From Protonemura montana (taxonomy: Eukaryota > Arthropoda > Insecta > Plecoptera > Nemouridae): a DNA stretch of 64,000 nucleotides. The position numbers and the translations under genes were made by a program. The stretch's first letter is position 1; every line of letters starts with the position of its first letter. A model generated the notes under the pieces. That model was not told the DNA's origin, made no database searches, and saw only the letters and a list, made by a program, of their open reading frames with translations. The stretch spans positions 20,487,277 through 20,551,276 of the forward strand of contig OX387607.1 of NCBI GenBank assembly GCA_947568835.1. The letters run 5' to 3'. Shown here piece after piece: positions 10,278 to 23,687 of the stretch.

Positions 10278-13200
10278 CTAGCTACCCAGACTCTCCAGAC
10301 ACTCTGCCTCGCTAGCCAGGCGCTCCAGACACTCTGCCACGCTAGCCAGACGCTCCAGACACTCTGATTCGCTACCCAGACGTTCAAGACACTTTGCCTC
10401 GCTCCCCAGACGCTCCAGACACTCTGCCTCGTTAGCCAGGCGCTTCAGAAGCTCTGCCTCGCTAGCCAGGCGCTCCAGACACTCTGCCGTTCTAGCCAGA
10501 CGCTCCAGACTATCTGCTACGCTAGCCAGAGGCTCCAGACACTCTGCCACGCTAAATAGACGCTCCAGACACTCTGCCTTGCTACCCAGAATCTCCAGAC
10601 ACTCTGCCTCGCTACCCAGACGCTTTAGACTATCTGCCACGCTAGCCAGTGGCTCCAGACACTCTGCCACGCTAGCTAGACGTTCCAGGCACTCTGCCTC
10701 GCTACTTAGACGCTCCAGAAACTCTGCCTCACTAGCCAGGCACTCCAGACACTCTGGCTCGCTACCCAGACGATCCAGACACTCTGCCTCCCTAGCCAGC
10801 CGCTCCAGACACTCTGCCATGCTAGCCAGAGATTTCAGACACTCTGCTACGCTAGCCAGACGCTCCAGACACTCTGCCACGCTAGCCAGAGGCTGAAGAC
10901 ACTCTGCAATGCTAGCCAGACGCTCCAGACACTCTGCCACGCTAGCTAGACGCTCCAGACACTCTGATTCGCTACTTAGACGCTCCAGACACCTTGCCTC
11001 GCTACCCAGACGCTCCAGACACTCTGCCTCGCTACCTAGACGCTTCAGACTATCTGCCACGCTAATCAGTGGCTCCAGACACTCTGCCACGCTAGCTAGA
11101 CGCTCCAGGCACTCTGTCTCGCTACTTAGACGCTCCAGACACTGTGCCTCGCTAGCCAGGCACTCCAGACACTCTGATTCGCTACCCAGACGTTCCAGAC
11201 ACTTTGCCTCGCTACCCAGACGCTCCAGACTATCTGCAACGCTAGCCAGAGGCTCCAGCCACTCTGCCACGCTAGCTAGACGCTCCAGGCACTCTGCCTC
11301 GCTACTCAGACGCTCCAGACACTCTGCAATGCTAGCCAGACGCTCCAGACACTCTGCCACGCTAGCTAGACGCTCCAGACACTCTGATTCGCTACTTAGA
11401 CGCTCCAGACACCTTGCCTCGCTACCCAGACAGACCAGACACTCTGCCTCGCTAGCTAAACGCTCCAGACACTCTGCCATGCTAGCCAGAGATTTCAGAC
11501 ACTCTGCTACGCTAGCTAGACGCTCCAGACACTCTGCCACGCTAGCCAGAGGCTCCAGACACTCTGCCACGCTTGTTAGACAATCCAGACTTTCTGCCTT
11601 GCTAGCCAGGCGCTCCTGACACTCTGCCTCGCTAGCCAGACGCTCCAGACACTCTGCCTCGTTAGCCAGGCGCTTCAGAAGCTCTGCCTCGCTAGCCAGG
11701 CGCTCCAGACACTCTGCCATTCTAGCCAGACGCTCCAGACTATCTGCTACGCTAGCCAGAGGCTCCAGACACTCTGCCACGCTAAATAGACGCTCCAGAC
11801 ACTCTGCCTTGCTACCCAGAATCTCCAGACACTTTGCCTCGCTACCCAGACGCTCCAGACTATCTGCAACGCTAGCCAGTGGCTCCAGCCACTCCGCCAC
11901 GCTAGATAGACGCTCCAGGCACTCTGCCTCGCTACTCAGACGCTCCAGACACTCTGCAATGCTAGCCAGACGCTCCAGACACTCTGCCACGCTAGCTAGA
12001 CGCTCCAGACACTCTGATTCGCTACTTAGACGCTCCAGACACCTTGCCTCGCTACCCAGACACACCAGACACTCTGCCTCGCTAGCTAAACGCTCCAGAC
12101 ACTCTGCCTTGCTACCCAGACCCTCCAGACACTCTGTCTCGCTAGCCATGCGCTCAAGAATTTCTGCCTCGCTACCCAGACGCTCCAGACTATCTGCCAC
12201 GCTAGCCAGTGGCTCCAGACTATCTGCCACGCTAGCCAGAGGCTCCAGACACTCTGCCACGCTTGTTAGACAATCCAGACTTTCTGCCTTGCTAGCCAGG
12301 CGCTCCAGACACTCTGCCTCGCTAGCCAGACGCTCCAGACACTCTGCCTCGTTAGCCAGGCGCTTCAGAAGCTCTGCCTCGCTAGCCAGGCGCTCCAGAC
12401 ACTCTGCCATTCTAGCCAGACGCTCCAGACTATCTGCTACGCTAGCCAGAGGCTCCAGACACTCTGCCACGCTAAATAGACGCTCCAGACACTCTGCCTT
12501 GCTTCCCAGAATCTCCAGACACTTTGCCTCGCTACCCAGACGCTCCAGACTATCTGCAACGCTAGCCAGTGGCTCCAGCCACTCTGCCACGCTAGATAGA
12601 CGCTCCAGGCACTCTGCCTCGCTACTCAGACGCTCCAGACACTCTGCAATGCTAGCCAGACGCTCCAGACACTCTGCCACGCTAGCTAGACGCTCCAGAC
12701 ACTCTGATTCGCTACTTAGACGCTCCAGACACCTTGCCTCGCTACCCAGACACACCAGACACTCTGCCTCGCTAGCTAAACGCTCCAGACACTCTGCCTT
12801 GCTACCCAGACCCTCCAGACACTCTGTCTCGCTAGCCATGCGCTCAAGAATTTCTGCCTCGCTACCCAGACGCTCCAGACTATCTGCCACGCTAGCCAGT
12901 GGCTCCAGACTATCTGCCACGCTAGCCAGGCGCTCCAGACACTCTGCCATTCTAGCCAGACGCTCCAGACTATCTGCTACGCTAGCCAGAGGCTCCAGAC
13001 ACTCTGCCACGCTAAATAGACGCTCCAGACACTCTGCCGTGCTACCCAGAATCTCCAGACACTCTGCCTCGCTAGCCAGGCGCTCCAGACACTCTGCCTC
13101 GCTACCCAGACGCTTTAGACTATCTGCCACGCTAGCCAGTGGCTCAAGACACTCTGCCACGCTAGCTAGACGCTCCAGGCACTCTGCCTCGCTACTTAGA

Positions 13201-14240
13201 CGCTCCAGAAACTCTGCCTCACTAGCCAGGCACTCCAGACACTCTGGCTCGCTACTTAGACGATCCAGACACTCTGCCTCCCTAGCCAGCCGCTCCAGAC
13301 ACTCTGCCATGCTAGCCAGAGATTTCAGACACTCTGCTACGCTAGCTAGACGCTCCAGACACTCTGCCACGCTAGCTAGACGCTCCAGACACTCTGCCTT
13401 GCTACTTAGACGCTCCAGAAACTCTGCCTTACTAGCCAGGCACTCCAGACACTCTGGCTCGCTACCCAGACGATCCAGACACTCTGCCACGCTAGCCAGT
13501 GGCTCCAGACTATCTGCCACGCTAGCCAGAGGCTCCAGACACTCTGCCACGCTTGTTAGACAATCCAGACTTTCTGCCTTGCTAGCCAGGCGCTCCAGAC
13601 ACTCTGCCTCGCTAGCCAGACGCTCCAGACACTCTGCCTCGTTAGCCAGGCGCTTCAGAAGCTCTGCCTCGCTAGCCAGGCGCTCCAGACACTCTGCCAT
13701 TCTAGCCAGACGCTCCAGACTATCTGCTACGCTAGCCAGAGGCTCCAGACACTCTGCCACGCTAAATAGACGCTCCAGACACTCTGCCTTGCTACCCAGA
13801 ATCTCCAGACACTTTGCCTCGCTACCCAGACGCTCCAGACTATCTGCAACGCTAGCCAGTGGCTCCAGCCACTCTGCCACGCTAGCTAGACGCTCCAGGC
13901 ACTCTGCCTCGCTACTCAGACGCTCCAGACACTCTGCAATGCTAGCCAGACGCTCCAGACACTCTGCCACGCTAGCTAGACGCTCCAGACACTCTGATTC
14001 GCTACTTAGACGCTCCAGACACCTTGCCTCGCTACCCAGACACACCAGACACTCTGCCTCGCTAGCTAAACGCTCCAGACACTCTGCCTCGCTACCCAGA
14101 CGCTCCAGACTATTAGCCACGATAGCCAGTGGCTCCAGACTATCTCCCACGCTAGCCAGAGGCTGCAGACACTCTGCAATGCTAGCCAGACGCTCCAGAC
14201 ACTCTGCCTCGCTAGCCAGCCGCTCCAGACACTCTGCCAT
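10278..14240 (-). other. 1,320-codon open frame in block A2; probably not a gene
   Basis: This is the equivalent of the 3199-7581 frame in the A2 copy. Both end in the same run, finishing E-C-L-E-S-L-G-S before the S stop. It is shorter by 140 residues, that is 14 whole units. The N-terminal portions agree closely and the centre has reordered sub-blocks, which shows that open length is free to vary between copies. Confidence 0.18.
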
Positions 14241-14267
14241 GCTAGCCAGACGCTTCAGACACTCTGG
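10278..14267. repeat. Higher-order repeat block A2
   Basis: The block is exactly 133 units (3,990 bp). Its left end is nearly identical to A1 over hundreds of bases. It differs from A1 by net loss of 14 whole units and by rearranged internal sub-blocks. Private substitutions include an ACAGACCAG variant at about 11429 and GCTCCTGAC at about 11612, the latter making a Gln codon in the minus frame and a stop in the plus frame. Confidence 0.8.
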
Positions 14268-16876
14268 CTAGCTACCCAGACTCTCCAGACACTCTGCCTC
14301 GCTAGCCAGGCGCTCCAGACATTCTGCCACGCTAGCCAGACGCTCCAGACACTCTGATTCGCTACCCAGACGTTCAAGACACTTTGCCTCGCTCCCCAGA
14401 CGCTCCAGACACTCTGCCTCGTTAGCCAGGCGCTTCAGAAGCTCTGCCTCGCTAGCCAGGCGCTCCAGACACTCTGCCATTCTAGCCAGACGCTCCAGAC
14501 TATCTGCTACGCTAGCCAGAGGCTCCAGACACTCTGCCACGCTAAATAGACGCTCCAGACACTCTGCCTTGCTACCCAGAATCTCCAGACACTCTGCCTC
14601 GCTAGCCAGGCGCTCCAGACACTCTGCCTCGCTACCCAGACGCTCCAGACTATTTGCCACGCTAGCCAGTGGCTCCAGACACTCTGCCACGCTAGCTAGA
14701 CGCTCCAAGCACTCTGCCTCGCTACTTAGACGCTCCAGAAACTCTGCCTCACTAGCCAGGCACTCCAGACACTCTGGCTCGCTTCCCAGACGATCCAGAC
14801 ACTCTGCCTCCCTAGCCAGCCGCTTTAGACACTCTGCCATGCTAGCCAGAGATTTCAGACACTCTGCTACGCTAGCTAGACGCTCCAGACACTCTGCCAC
14901 GCTAGCTAGACGCTCCAGACACTCTGCCTTGCTACTTAGACCCTCCAGACACTCTGCCTCGCTAGGCAGGCGCTCCAGACACTCTGCCTCGCTACCCAGA
15001 CGCTCCAGACTATTTGCCACGCTAGCCAGAGGCTCCAGACACTCTGCCACGCTAGCTAGACGCTCCAGACACTCTGCCTCGCTAGCCAGGCACTCCAGAC
15101 ACTCTGATTCGCTACCCAGACGTTCCGGACACTTTGCCTCGCTACCCAGACGCTCCAGACTATCTGCAACGCTAGCCAGAGGCTCCAGACACTCTGCCAC
15201 GCTAGCTAGACGCTCCAGACACTCTGCCTTGCTACCCAGAATCTCCAGACACTCTGCCACGCTAGCCAGTGGCTCCAGCCACTCTGCCACGCTAGCTAGA
15301 CGCTCCAGGCACTCTGCCTCGCTACTTAGACGCTCCAGACACTCTGCCTCGCTAGCCAGCCGCTCCAGACACTCTACCACGCAAGCTAGACGCTCCAGGC
15401 ACTCTGCATCGCTAGCCAGGCGTTCCAGACACTCTGGCTCGCTCCCATACGCTCCAGACTTTCTGCCACTCTAGCCAGTGGCTCCAGACTATCTGCCACG
15501 CTAGCCAGAGGCTGCAGACACTCTGCAATGCTAGCCAGACGCTCCAGACACTCTGCCACGCTAGCCAGAGGCTGTAGACACTCTGCAATGCTAGCCAGGC
15601 GCTCCAGACACTCTGCCTCGCTAGCCAGCCGCTCCAGACACTCTGCCTCGCTAGCCAGGCGCTCCAGACACTCTGCCACGCTAGCCAGACGCTCCAGACA
15701 CTCTGATTCGCTACCCAGACGTTCAAGACACTTTGCCTCGCTCCCCAGACGCTCCAGACACTCTGCCTCGTTAGCCAGGCGCTTCAGAAGCTCTGCCTCG
15801 CTAGCCAGGCGCTCCAGACACTCTGCCACGGTAGCCAGAGGCTGAAAGCACTCAGCAATGCTAGCCAGACGCTCCAGACACTCTGCCACGCTAGCTAGAC
15901 GCTCCAGACACTCTGATTCGCTACTTAGACGCTCCAGACACCTTGCCTCGCTACCCAGACACACCAGACACTCTGCCTCGCTAGCTAAACGCTCCAGACA
16001 CTCTGCCCTGCTACCCAGACCCTCCAGACACTCTGTCTCGCTAGCCATGCGCTCTAGAATTTCTGCCTTGCTACCCAGACGCTCCAGACTATCTGCCACG
16101 CTAGCCAGTGGCTCCAGACTATCTGCCACGCTAGCCAGAGGCTCCAGACACTCTGCCACGCTTGTTAGACAATCCAGACTTTCTGCCTCGCTAGCCAGGG
16201 GCTCCAGACACTCTGCCTCGCAAGCCAGCCGCTCCAGACACTCTGCCACGCTAGCCAGACGCTCCAGACACTCTGATTCGCTACCCAGACGTTCAAGACA
16301 CTTTGCCTTGCTCCCCAGACGCTCCAGACACTCTGCCTCGTTAGCCAGGCGCTTCAGAAGCTCTGCCTCGCTAGCCAGGCGCTCCAGACACTCTGCCATT
16401 CTAGCCAGACGCTCCAGACTATCTGCTACGCTAGCCAGAGGCTCCAGACACTCTGCCACGCTAAATAGACGCTCCAGACACTCTGCCTTGCTACCCAGAA
16501 TCTCCAGACACTCTGCCTCCCTAGCCAGCCGCTCCAGACACTCTGCCATGCTAGCCAGTGATTTCAGACACTCTGCTACGCTAGCTAGACGCTCCAGACA
16601 CTCTGCCACGCTAGCTAGACGCTCCAGACACTCTGCCTAGCTACTTAGACCCTCCAGACACTCTGCCTCGCTAGCCAGGCTTTCCAGACACTCTGCCTCG
16701 CTACCCAGACGCTCCAGACTATTTGCCACGCTAGCCAGTGGCTCCAGACTATCTGCCACGCTAGCCAGAGGCTGAAGACACTCTGCAATGCTAGCCAGGC
16801 GCTCAAGACACTCTGCCTCGCTAGCCAGCCGCTACAGACACTCTGCCATGCTAGCCAGACGCTTCAGACACTCTGG
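14268..16876. repeat. Higher-order repeat block B2
   Basis: The block is 87 units minus one base (2,609 bp). It is a near-exact copy of B3, 9,420 bp (314 units) further on. Differences I can see include CGTTCCGGAC at 15121 (CGTTCCAGAC in B3), a TAG-creating change at about 16639 (GCCTAGCTACTTAG, where B3 has GCCTTG) and a GCGCTCAAG at 16800. It carries one D landmark at 15440. Confidence 0.82.
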
Positions 16877-17177
16877 CTAGCTACCCAGACTCTCCAGACA
16901 CTCTGCCTCGCTAGCCAGGCGCTCCAGACACTCTGCCACGCTAGCCAGACGCTCCAGACACTCTGATTCGCTACCCAGACGTTCAAGACACTTTGCCTCG
17001 CTCCCCAGACGCTCCAGACACTCTGCCTCGTTAGCCAGGCGCTTCAGAAGCTCTGCCTCGATAGCCAGGCGCTCCAGACACTCTGCCATTCTAGCCAGAC
17101 GCTCCAGACTATCTGCTACGCTAGCCAGAGTCTCCAGACACTCTGCCACGCTAAATAGACGCTCCAGACACTCTGCC

Positions 17178-17525
17178 TTGCTACCCAGAATCTCCAGACA
17201 CTCTGCCTCGCTAGCCAGGCGCTCCAGACACTCTGCCTCGCTACCCAGACGCTTTAGACTATCTGCCACGCTAGCCAGTGGCTCCAGACACTCTGCCACG
17301 CTAGCTAGACGTTCCAGGCACTCTGCCTCGCTACTTAGACGCTCCAGAAACTCTGCCTCACTAGCCAGGCACTCCAGACATTCTGGCTCGCTACCCAGAC
17401 GATCCAGACACTCTGCCTCCCTAGCCAGCCGCTCCAGACACTCTGCCATGCTAGCCAGAGATTTCAGACACTCTGCTACGCTAGCCAGACGCTCCAGACA
17501 CTCTGCCACGCTAGCCAGAGGCTGA
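17178..17525. repeat. 348-bp segment recurring six times
   Basis: This stretch recurs at 26598-26945, 29237-29584, 32806-33153, 36015-36362 and 41384-41731. Translated in the same plus-strand frame, all six give the same 115 residues except for one Ala-to-Val change in the 36015 copy. All six lie about 300 bp after an S landmark, and the downstream unit is GCAATGCTAGCC. They mark the C/D/E family of blocks. Confidence 0.88.
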
Positions 17526-18085
17526 AGACACTCTGCAATGCTAGCCAGACGCTCCAGACACTCTGCCACGCTAGCAAGACGCTCCAGACACTCTGATTCG
17601 CTACTTAGACGCTCCAGACACCTTGCCTCGCTACCCAGACGCTCCAGACACTCTGGCTCGCTACCTAGACGCTTCAGACTATCTGCCACGCTAATCAGTG
17701 GCTCCAGACACTCTGCCACGCTAGCTAGACGCTCCAGGCACTCTGTCTCGCTACTTAGACGCTCCAGACACTGTGCCTCGCTAGCCAGGCACTCCAGACA
17801 CTCTGATTCGCTACCCAGACGTTCCAGACACTTTGCCTCGCTACCTAGACGCTTCAGACTATCTGCCACGCTAATCAGTGGCTCCAGCCACTCTGCCACG
17901 CTAGCTAGACGCTCCAGGCACTCTGCCTCGCTACTCAGACGCTCCAGACACTCTGCAATGCTAGCCAGACGCTCCAGACACTCTGCCACGCTAGCTAGAC
18001 GCTCCAGACACTCTGATTCGCTACTTAGACGCTCCAGACACCTTGCCTCGCTACCCAGACACACCAGACACTCTGCCTCGCTAGC

Positions 18086-20209
18086 TTAACGCTCCAGACA
18101 CTCTGCCTTGCTACCCAGACCCTCCAGACACTCTGTCTCGCTAGCCATGCGCTCAAGAATTTCTGCCTCGCTACCCAGACGCTCCAGACTATCTGCCACG
18201 CTAGCCAGTGGCTCCAGACTATCTGCCACGCTAGCCAGAGGCTCCAGACACTCTGCCACGCTTGTTAGACAATCCAGACTTTCTGCCTTGCTAGCCAGGC
18301 GCTCCAGACACTCTGCCTCGCTAGCCAGACGCTCCAGACACTCTGCCTCGTTAGCCAGGCACTTCAGAAGCTCTGCCTCGCTAGCCAGGCGCTCCAGACA
18401 CTCTGCCATTCTAGCCAGACGCTCCAGACTATCTGCTACGCTAGCCAGAGGCTCCAGACACTCTGCCACGCTAAATAGACGCTCCAGACACTCTGCCTTG
18501 CTACCCAGAATCTCCAGACACTTTGCCTCGCTACCCAGACGCTCCAGACTATCTGCAACGCTAGCCAGTGCCTCCAGCCACTCTGCCACGCTAGCTAGAC
18601 GCTCCAGGCACTCTGCCTCGCTACTCAGACGCTCCAGACACTCTGCAATGCTAGCCAGACGCTCCAGACACTCTGCCACGCTAGCTAGACGCTCCAGACA
18701 CTCTGATTCGCTACTTAGACGCTCCAGACACCTTGCCTCGCTACCCAGACACACCAGACACTCTGCCTCGCTAGCTAAACGCTCCAGACACTCTGCCTTG
18801 CTACCCAGACCCTCCAGACACTCTGTCTCGCTAGCCATGCGCTCAAGAATTTCTGCCTCGCTACCCAGACGCTCCAGACTAACTGCCACGCTAGCCAGTG
18901 GCTCCAGACTATCTGCCACGCTAGCCAGAGGCTCCAGACACTCTGCCACGCTTGTTAGACAATCCAGACTTTCTGCCTTGCTAGCCAGGCGCTCCAGACA
19001 CTCTGCCTCGCTAGCCAGACGCTCTTGACACTCTGCCTCGTTAGCCAGGCGCTTCAGAAGCTCTGCCTCGCTAGCCAGGCGCTCCAGACACTCTGCCATT
19101 CTAGCCAGACGCTCCAGACTATCTGCTACGCTAGCCAGAGGCTCCAGACACTCTGCCACGCTAAATAGATGCTCCAGACACTCTGCCTTGCTACCCAGAA
19201 TCTCCAGACACTCTGCCTCGCTAGCCAGGCGCTCCAGACACTCTGCCTCGCTACCCAGACGCTTTAGACTATCTGCCACGCTAGCCAGTGGCTCAAGACA
19301 CTCTGCCACGCTAGCTAGACGCTCCAGGCACTCTGCCTCGCTACTTAGACGCTCCAGAAACTCTGCCTCACTAGCCAGGCACTCCAGACACTCTGGCTCG
19401 CTACTTAGACGATCCAGACACTCTGCCTCCCTAGCCAGCCGCTCCAGACACTCTGCCATGCTAGCCAGAGATTTCAGACACTCTGCTACGCTAGCTAGAC
19501 GCTCCAGACACTCTGCCACGCTAGCTAGACGCTCCAGACACTCTGCCTTGCTACTTAGACCCTCCAGACACTCTGCCTCGCTAGCCAGGCGCTCCAGACA
19601 CTCTGCCTCGCTACCCAGACGCTCCAGACTATTTGCCACGATAGCCAGTGGCTCCAGACTATCTGCCACGCTAGCCAGAGGCTGCAGACACTCTGCAATG
19701 CTAGCCAGACGCTCCAGACACTCTGCCACGCTAGCCAGAGGCTGAAGACACTCTGCAATGCTAGCCAGGCGCTCCAGACACTCTGCCTCGCTAGCCAGCC
19801 GCTCCAGACACTCTGATTCGCTACTTAGACGCTCCAGACACCTTGCCTCGCTACCCAGACGCTCCAGACACTCTGCCTCGCTACCTAGACGCTTCAGACT
19901 ATCTGCCACGCTAATCAGCGGCTCCAGACACTCTGCCACGCTAGCTAGACGCTCCAGGCACTCTGTCTCGCTACTTAGACGCTCCAGACACTGTGCCTCG
20001 CTAGCCAGGCACTCCAGACACTCTGATTCGCTACCCAGACGTTCCAGACACTTTGCCTCGCTACCCAGACGCTCCAGACTAACTGCAACGCTAGCCAGAG
20101 GCTCCAGCCACTCTGCCACGCTAGCTAGACGCTCCAGGCACTCTGCCTCGCTACTCAGACGCTCCAGACACTCTGCAATGCTAGCCAGACGCTCCAGACA
20201 CTCTGCCAC
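18086..20209 (-). other. 707-codon open frame in block C; probably not a gene
   Basis: The frame is of the same decapeptide type. It ends not at S but at GCTAGCTTAACG (about 18083-18091), where sister copies have GCTAGCTAAACG; on the minus strand this makes TAA in place of TTA (Leu). It therefore shows a private nonsense change inside block C. Confidence 0.15.
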
Positions 20210-21060
20210 GCTAGCTAGACGCTCCAGACACTCTGATTCGCTACTTAGACGCTCCAGACACCTTGCCTCGCTACCCAGTTACACCAGACACTCTGCCTCG
20301 CTAGCTAAACGCTCCAGACACTCTGCCATGCTAGCCAGAAATTTCAGACACTCTGCTACGCTAGCTAGACGCTCCAGACACTCTGCCACGCTAGCTAGAC
20401 GCTCCAGGCACTCTGCCTCGCTACTTAGACGCTCCAGAAACTCTGCCTTACTAGCCAGGCACTCCAGACACTCTGGCTCGCTACCCAGACGATCCAGACA
20501 CTCTGCCACGCTAGCCAGTGGCTCCAGACTATCTGCCACGCTAGCCAGAGGCTCCAGACACTCTGCCACGCTTGTTAGACAATCCAGACTTTCTGCCTTG
20601 CTAGCCAGGCGCTCCAGACACTCTGCCTCGCTAGCCAGACGCTCCAGACACTCTGCCTCGTTAGCCAGGCGCTTCAGAAGATCTGCCTCGCTAGCCAGGC
20701 GCTCCAGACACTCTGCCATTCTAGCCAGACGCTCCAGACTATCTGCTACGCTAGCCAGAGGCTCCAGACACTCTGCCACGCTAAATAGACGCTCCAGACA
20801 CTCTGCCTTGCTACCCAGAATCTCCAGACACTTTGCCTCGCTACCCAGACGCTCCAGACTATCTGCAACGCTAGCCAGACGCTCCAGACACTCTGCCACG
20901 CTAGCTAGACGCTCCAGACACTCTGATTCGCTACTTAGACGCTCCAGACACCTTGCCTCGCTACCCAGACACACCAGACACTCTGCCTCGCTAGCTAAAC
21001 GCTCCAGACACTCTGCCTTGCTACCCAGACCCTCCAGACACTCTGTCTCGCTAGCCATGC

Positions 21061-21091
21061 GCTCAAGAATTTTTTGCCTCGCTACCCAGAC
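21061..21091. repeat. The only 31-bp unit (one-base insertion, T run)
   Basis: The usual AAGAATTTCTGCC reads AAGAATTTTTTGCC. This adds one base and lengthens a T run to six. It breaks the minus-strand frame at 21063 and shifts the plus-strand frame into a different decapeptide. Sister copies, for example at about 22263, 18153 and 12853, lack it, so it is a recent private change or a sequencing error in a homopolymer. Confidence 0.8.
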
Positions 21092-23687
21092 GCTCCAGAC
21101 TATCTGCCACGCTAGCCAGTGGCTCCAGACTATCTGCCACGCTAGCCAGGCGCTCCAGACACTCTGCCATTCTAGCCAGACGCTCCAGACTATCTGCTAC
21201 GCTAGCCAGAGGCTCCAGACACTCTGCCACGCTAAATAGACGCTCCAGACACTCTGCCGTGCTACCCAGAATCTCCAGACACTCTGCCTCGCTAGCCAGG
21301 CGCTCCAGACACTCTGCCTCGCTACCCAGACGCTTTAGACTATCTGCCACGCTAGCCAGTGGCTCAAGACACTCTGCCACGCTAGCTAGACGCTCCAGGC
21401 ACTCTGCCTCGCTACTTAGACGCTCCAGAAACTCTGCCTCACTAGCCAGGCACTCCAGACACTCTGGCTCGCTACTTAGACGATCCAGACACTCTGCCTC
21501 CCTAGCCAGCCGCTCCAGACACTCTGCCATGCTAGCCAGAGATTTCAGACACTCTGCTACGCTAGCTAGACGCTCCAGACACTCTGCCACGCTAGCTAGA
21601 CGCTCCAGACACTCTGCCTTGCTACTTAGACGCTCCAGAAACTCTGCCTTACTAGCCAGGCACTCCAGACACTCTGGCTCGCTACCCAGACGATCCAGAC
21701 ACTCTGCCACGCTAGCCAGTGGCTCCAGACTATCTGCCACGCTAGCCAGAGGCTCCAGACACTCTGCCACGCTTGTTAGACAATCCAGACTTTCTGCCTT
21801 GCTAGCCAGGCGCTCCAGACACTCTGCCTCGCTAGCCAGACGCTCCAGACACTCTGCCTCGTTAGCCAGGCGCTTCAGAAGCTCTGCCTCGCTAGCCAGG
21901 CGCTCCAGACACTCTGCCATTCTAGCCAGACGCTCCAGACTATCTGCTACGCTAGCCAGAGGCTCCAGACACTCTGCCACGCTAAATAGACGCTCCAGAC
22001 ACTCTGCCTTGCTACCCAGAATCTCCAGACACTTTGCCTCGCTACCCAGACGCTCCAGACTATCTGCAACGCTAGCCAGACGCTCCAGACACTCTGCCAC
22101 GCTAGCTAGACGCTCCAGACACTCTGATTCGCTACTTAGACGCTCCAGACACCTTGCCTCGCTACCCAGACACACCAGACACTCTGCCTCGCTAGCTAAA
22201 CGCTCCAGACACTCTGCCTTGCTACCCAGACCCTCCAGACACTCTGTCTCGCTAGCCATGCGCTCAAGAATTTCTGCCTCGCTACCCAGACGCTCCAGAC
22301 TATCTGCCACGCTAGCCAGTGGCTCCAGACTATCTGCCACGCTAGCCAGGCGCTCCAGACACTCTGCCATTCTAGCCAGACGCTCTAGACTATCTGCTAC
22401 GCTAGCCAGAGGCTCCAGACACTCTGCCACGCTAAATAGACGCTCCAGTCACTCTGCCGTGCTACCCAGAATCTCCAGACACTCTGCCTCGCTAGCCAGG
22501 CGCTCCAGACACTCTGCCTCGCTACCCAGACGCTTTAGACTATCTGCCACGCTAGCCAGTGGCTCAAGACACTCTGCCACGCTAGCTAGACGCTCCAGGC
22601 ACTCTGCCTCGCTACTAAGACGCTCCAGAAACTCTGCCTCACTAGCCAGGCACTCCAGACACTCTGGCTCGCTACTTAGACGATCCAGACACTCTGCCTC
22701 CCTAGCCAGCCGCTCCAGACACTCTGCCATGCTAGCCAGAGATTTCAGACACTCTGCTACGCTAGCTAGACGCTCCAGACACTCTGCCACGCTAGCTAGA
22801 CGCTCCAGACACTCTGCCTTGCTACTTAGACGCTCCAGAAACTCTGCCTTACTAGCCAGGCACTCCAGACACTCTGGCTCGCTACCCAGACGATCCAGAC
22901 ACTCTGCCACGCTAGCCAGTGGCTCCAGACTATCTGCCACGCTAGCCAGAGGCTCCAGACACTCTGCCACGCTTGTTAGACAATCCAGACTTTCTGCCTT
23001 GCTAGCCAGGCGCTCCAGACACTCTGCCTCGCTAGCCAGACGCTCCAGACACTCTGCCTCGTTAGCCAGGCGCTTCAGAAGCTCTGCCTCGCTAGCCAGG
23101 CGCTCCAGACACTCTGCCATTCTAGCCAGACGCTCCAGACTATCTGCTACGCTAGCCAGAGGCTCCAGACACTCTGCCACGCTAAATAGACGCTCCAGAC
23201 ACTCTGCCTTGCTACCAAGAATCTCCAGACACTTTGCCTCGCTACCCAGACGCTCCAGACTATCTGCAACGCTAGCCAGTGGCTCCAGCCACTCTGCCAC
23301 GCTAGCTAGACGCTCCAGGCACTCTGCCTCGCTACTCAGACGCTCCAGACACTCTGCAATGCTAGCCAGACGCTCCAGACACTCTGCCACGCTAGCTAGA
23401 CGCTCCAGACACTCTGATTCGCTACTTAGACGCTCCAGACACCTTGCCTCGCTACCCAGACACACCAGACACTCTGCCTCGCTAGCTAAACGCTCCAGAC
23501 ACTCTGCCTCGCTACCCAGACGCTCCAGACTATTTGCCACGATAGCCAGTGGCTCCAGACTATCTCCCACGCTAGCCAGAGGCTGCAGACACTCTGCAAT
23601 GCTAGCCAGACGCTCCAGACACTCTGCCTCGCTAGCCAGCCGCTCCAGACACTCTGCCATGCTAGCCAGACGCTTCAGACACTCTGG

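Larger units (their letters stand above)
16877..23687. repeat. Composite block C (E-like left part, A-like right part)
   Basis: The block is 6,811 bp, or 227 units plus one base. From 16877 to about 19809 the order of variants follows E1 (35714 onward). At about 19810 it switches to the order seen in A2 from about 10961 onward and keeps it to the next S landmark. The join falls in register, so no unit is broken. It contains the only 31-bp unit in the window (about 21061-21090). It looks like a fusion of two HOR types by unequal exchange. Confidence 0.65.
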
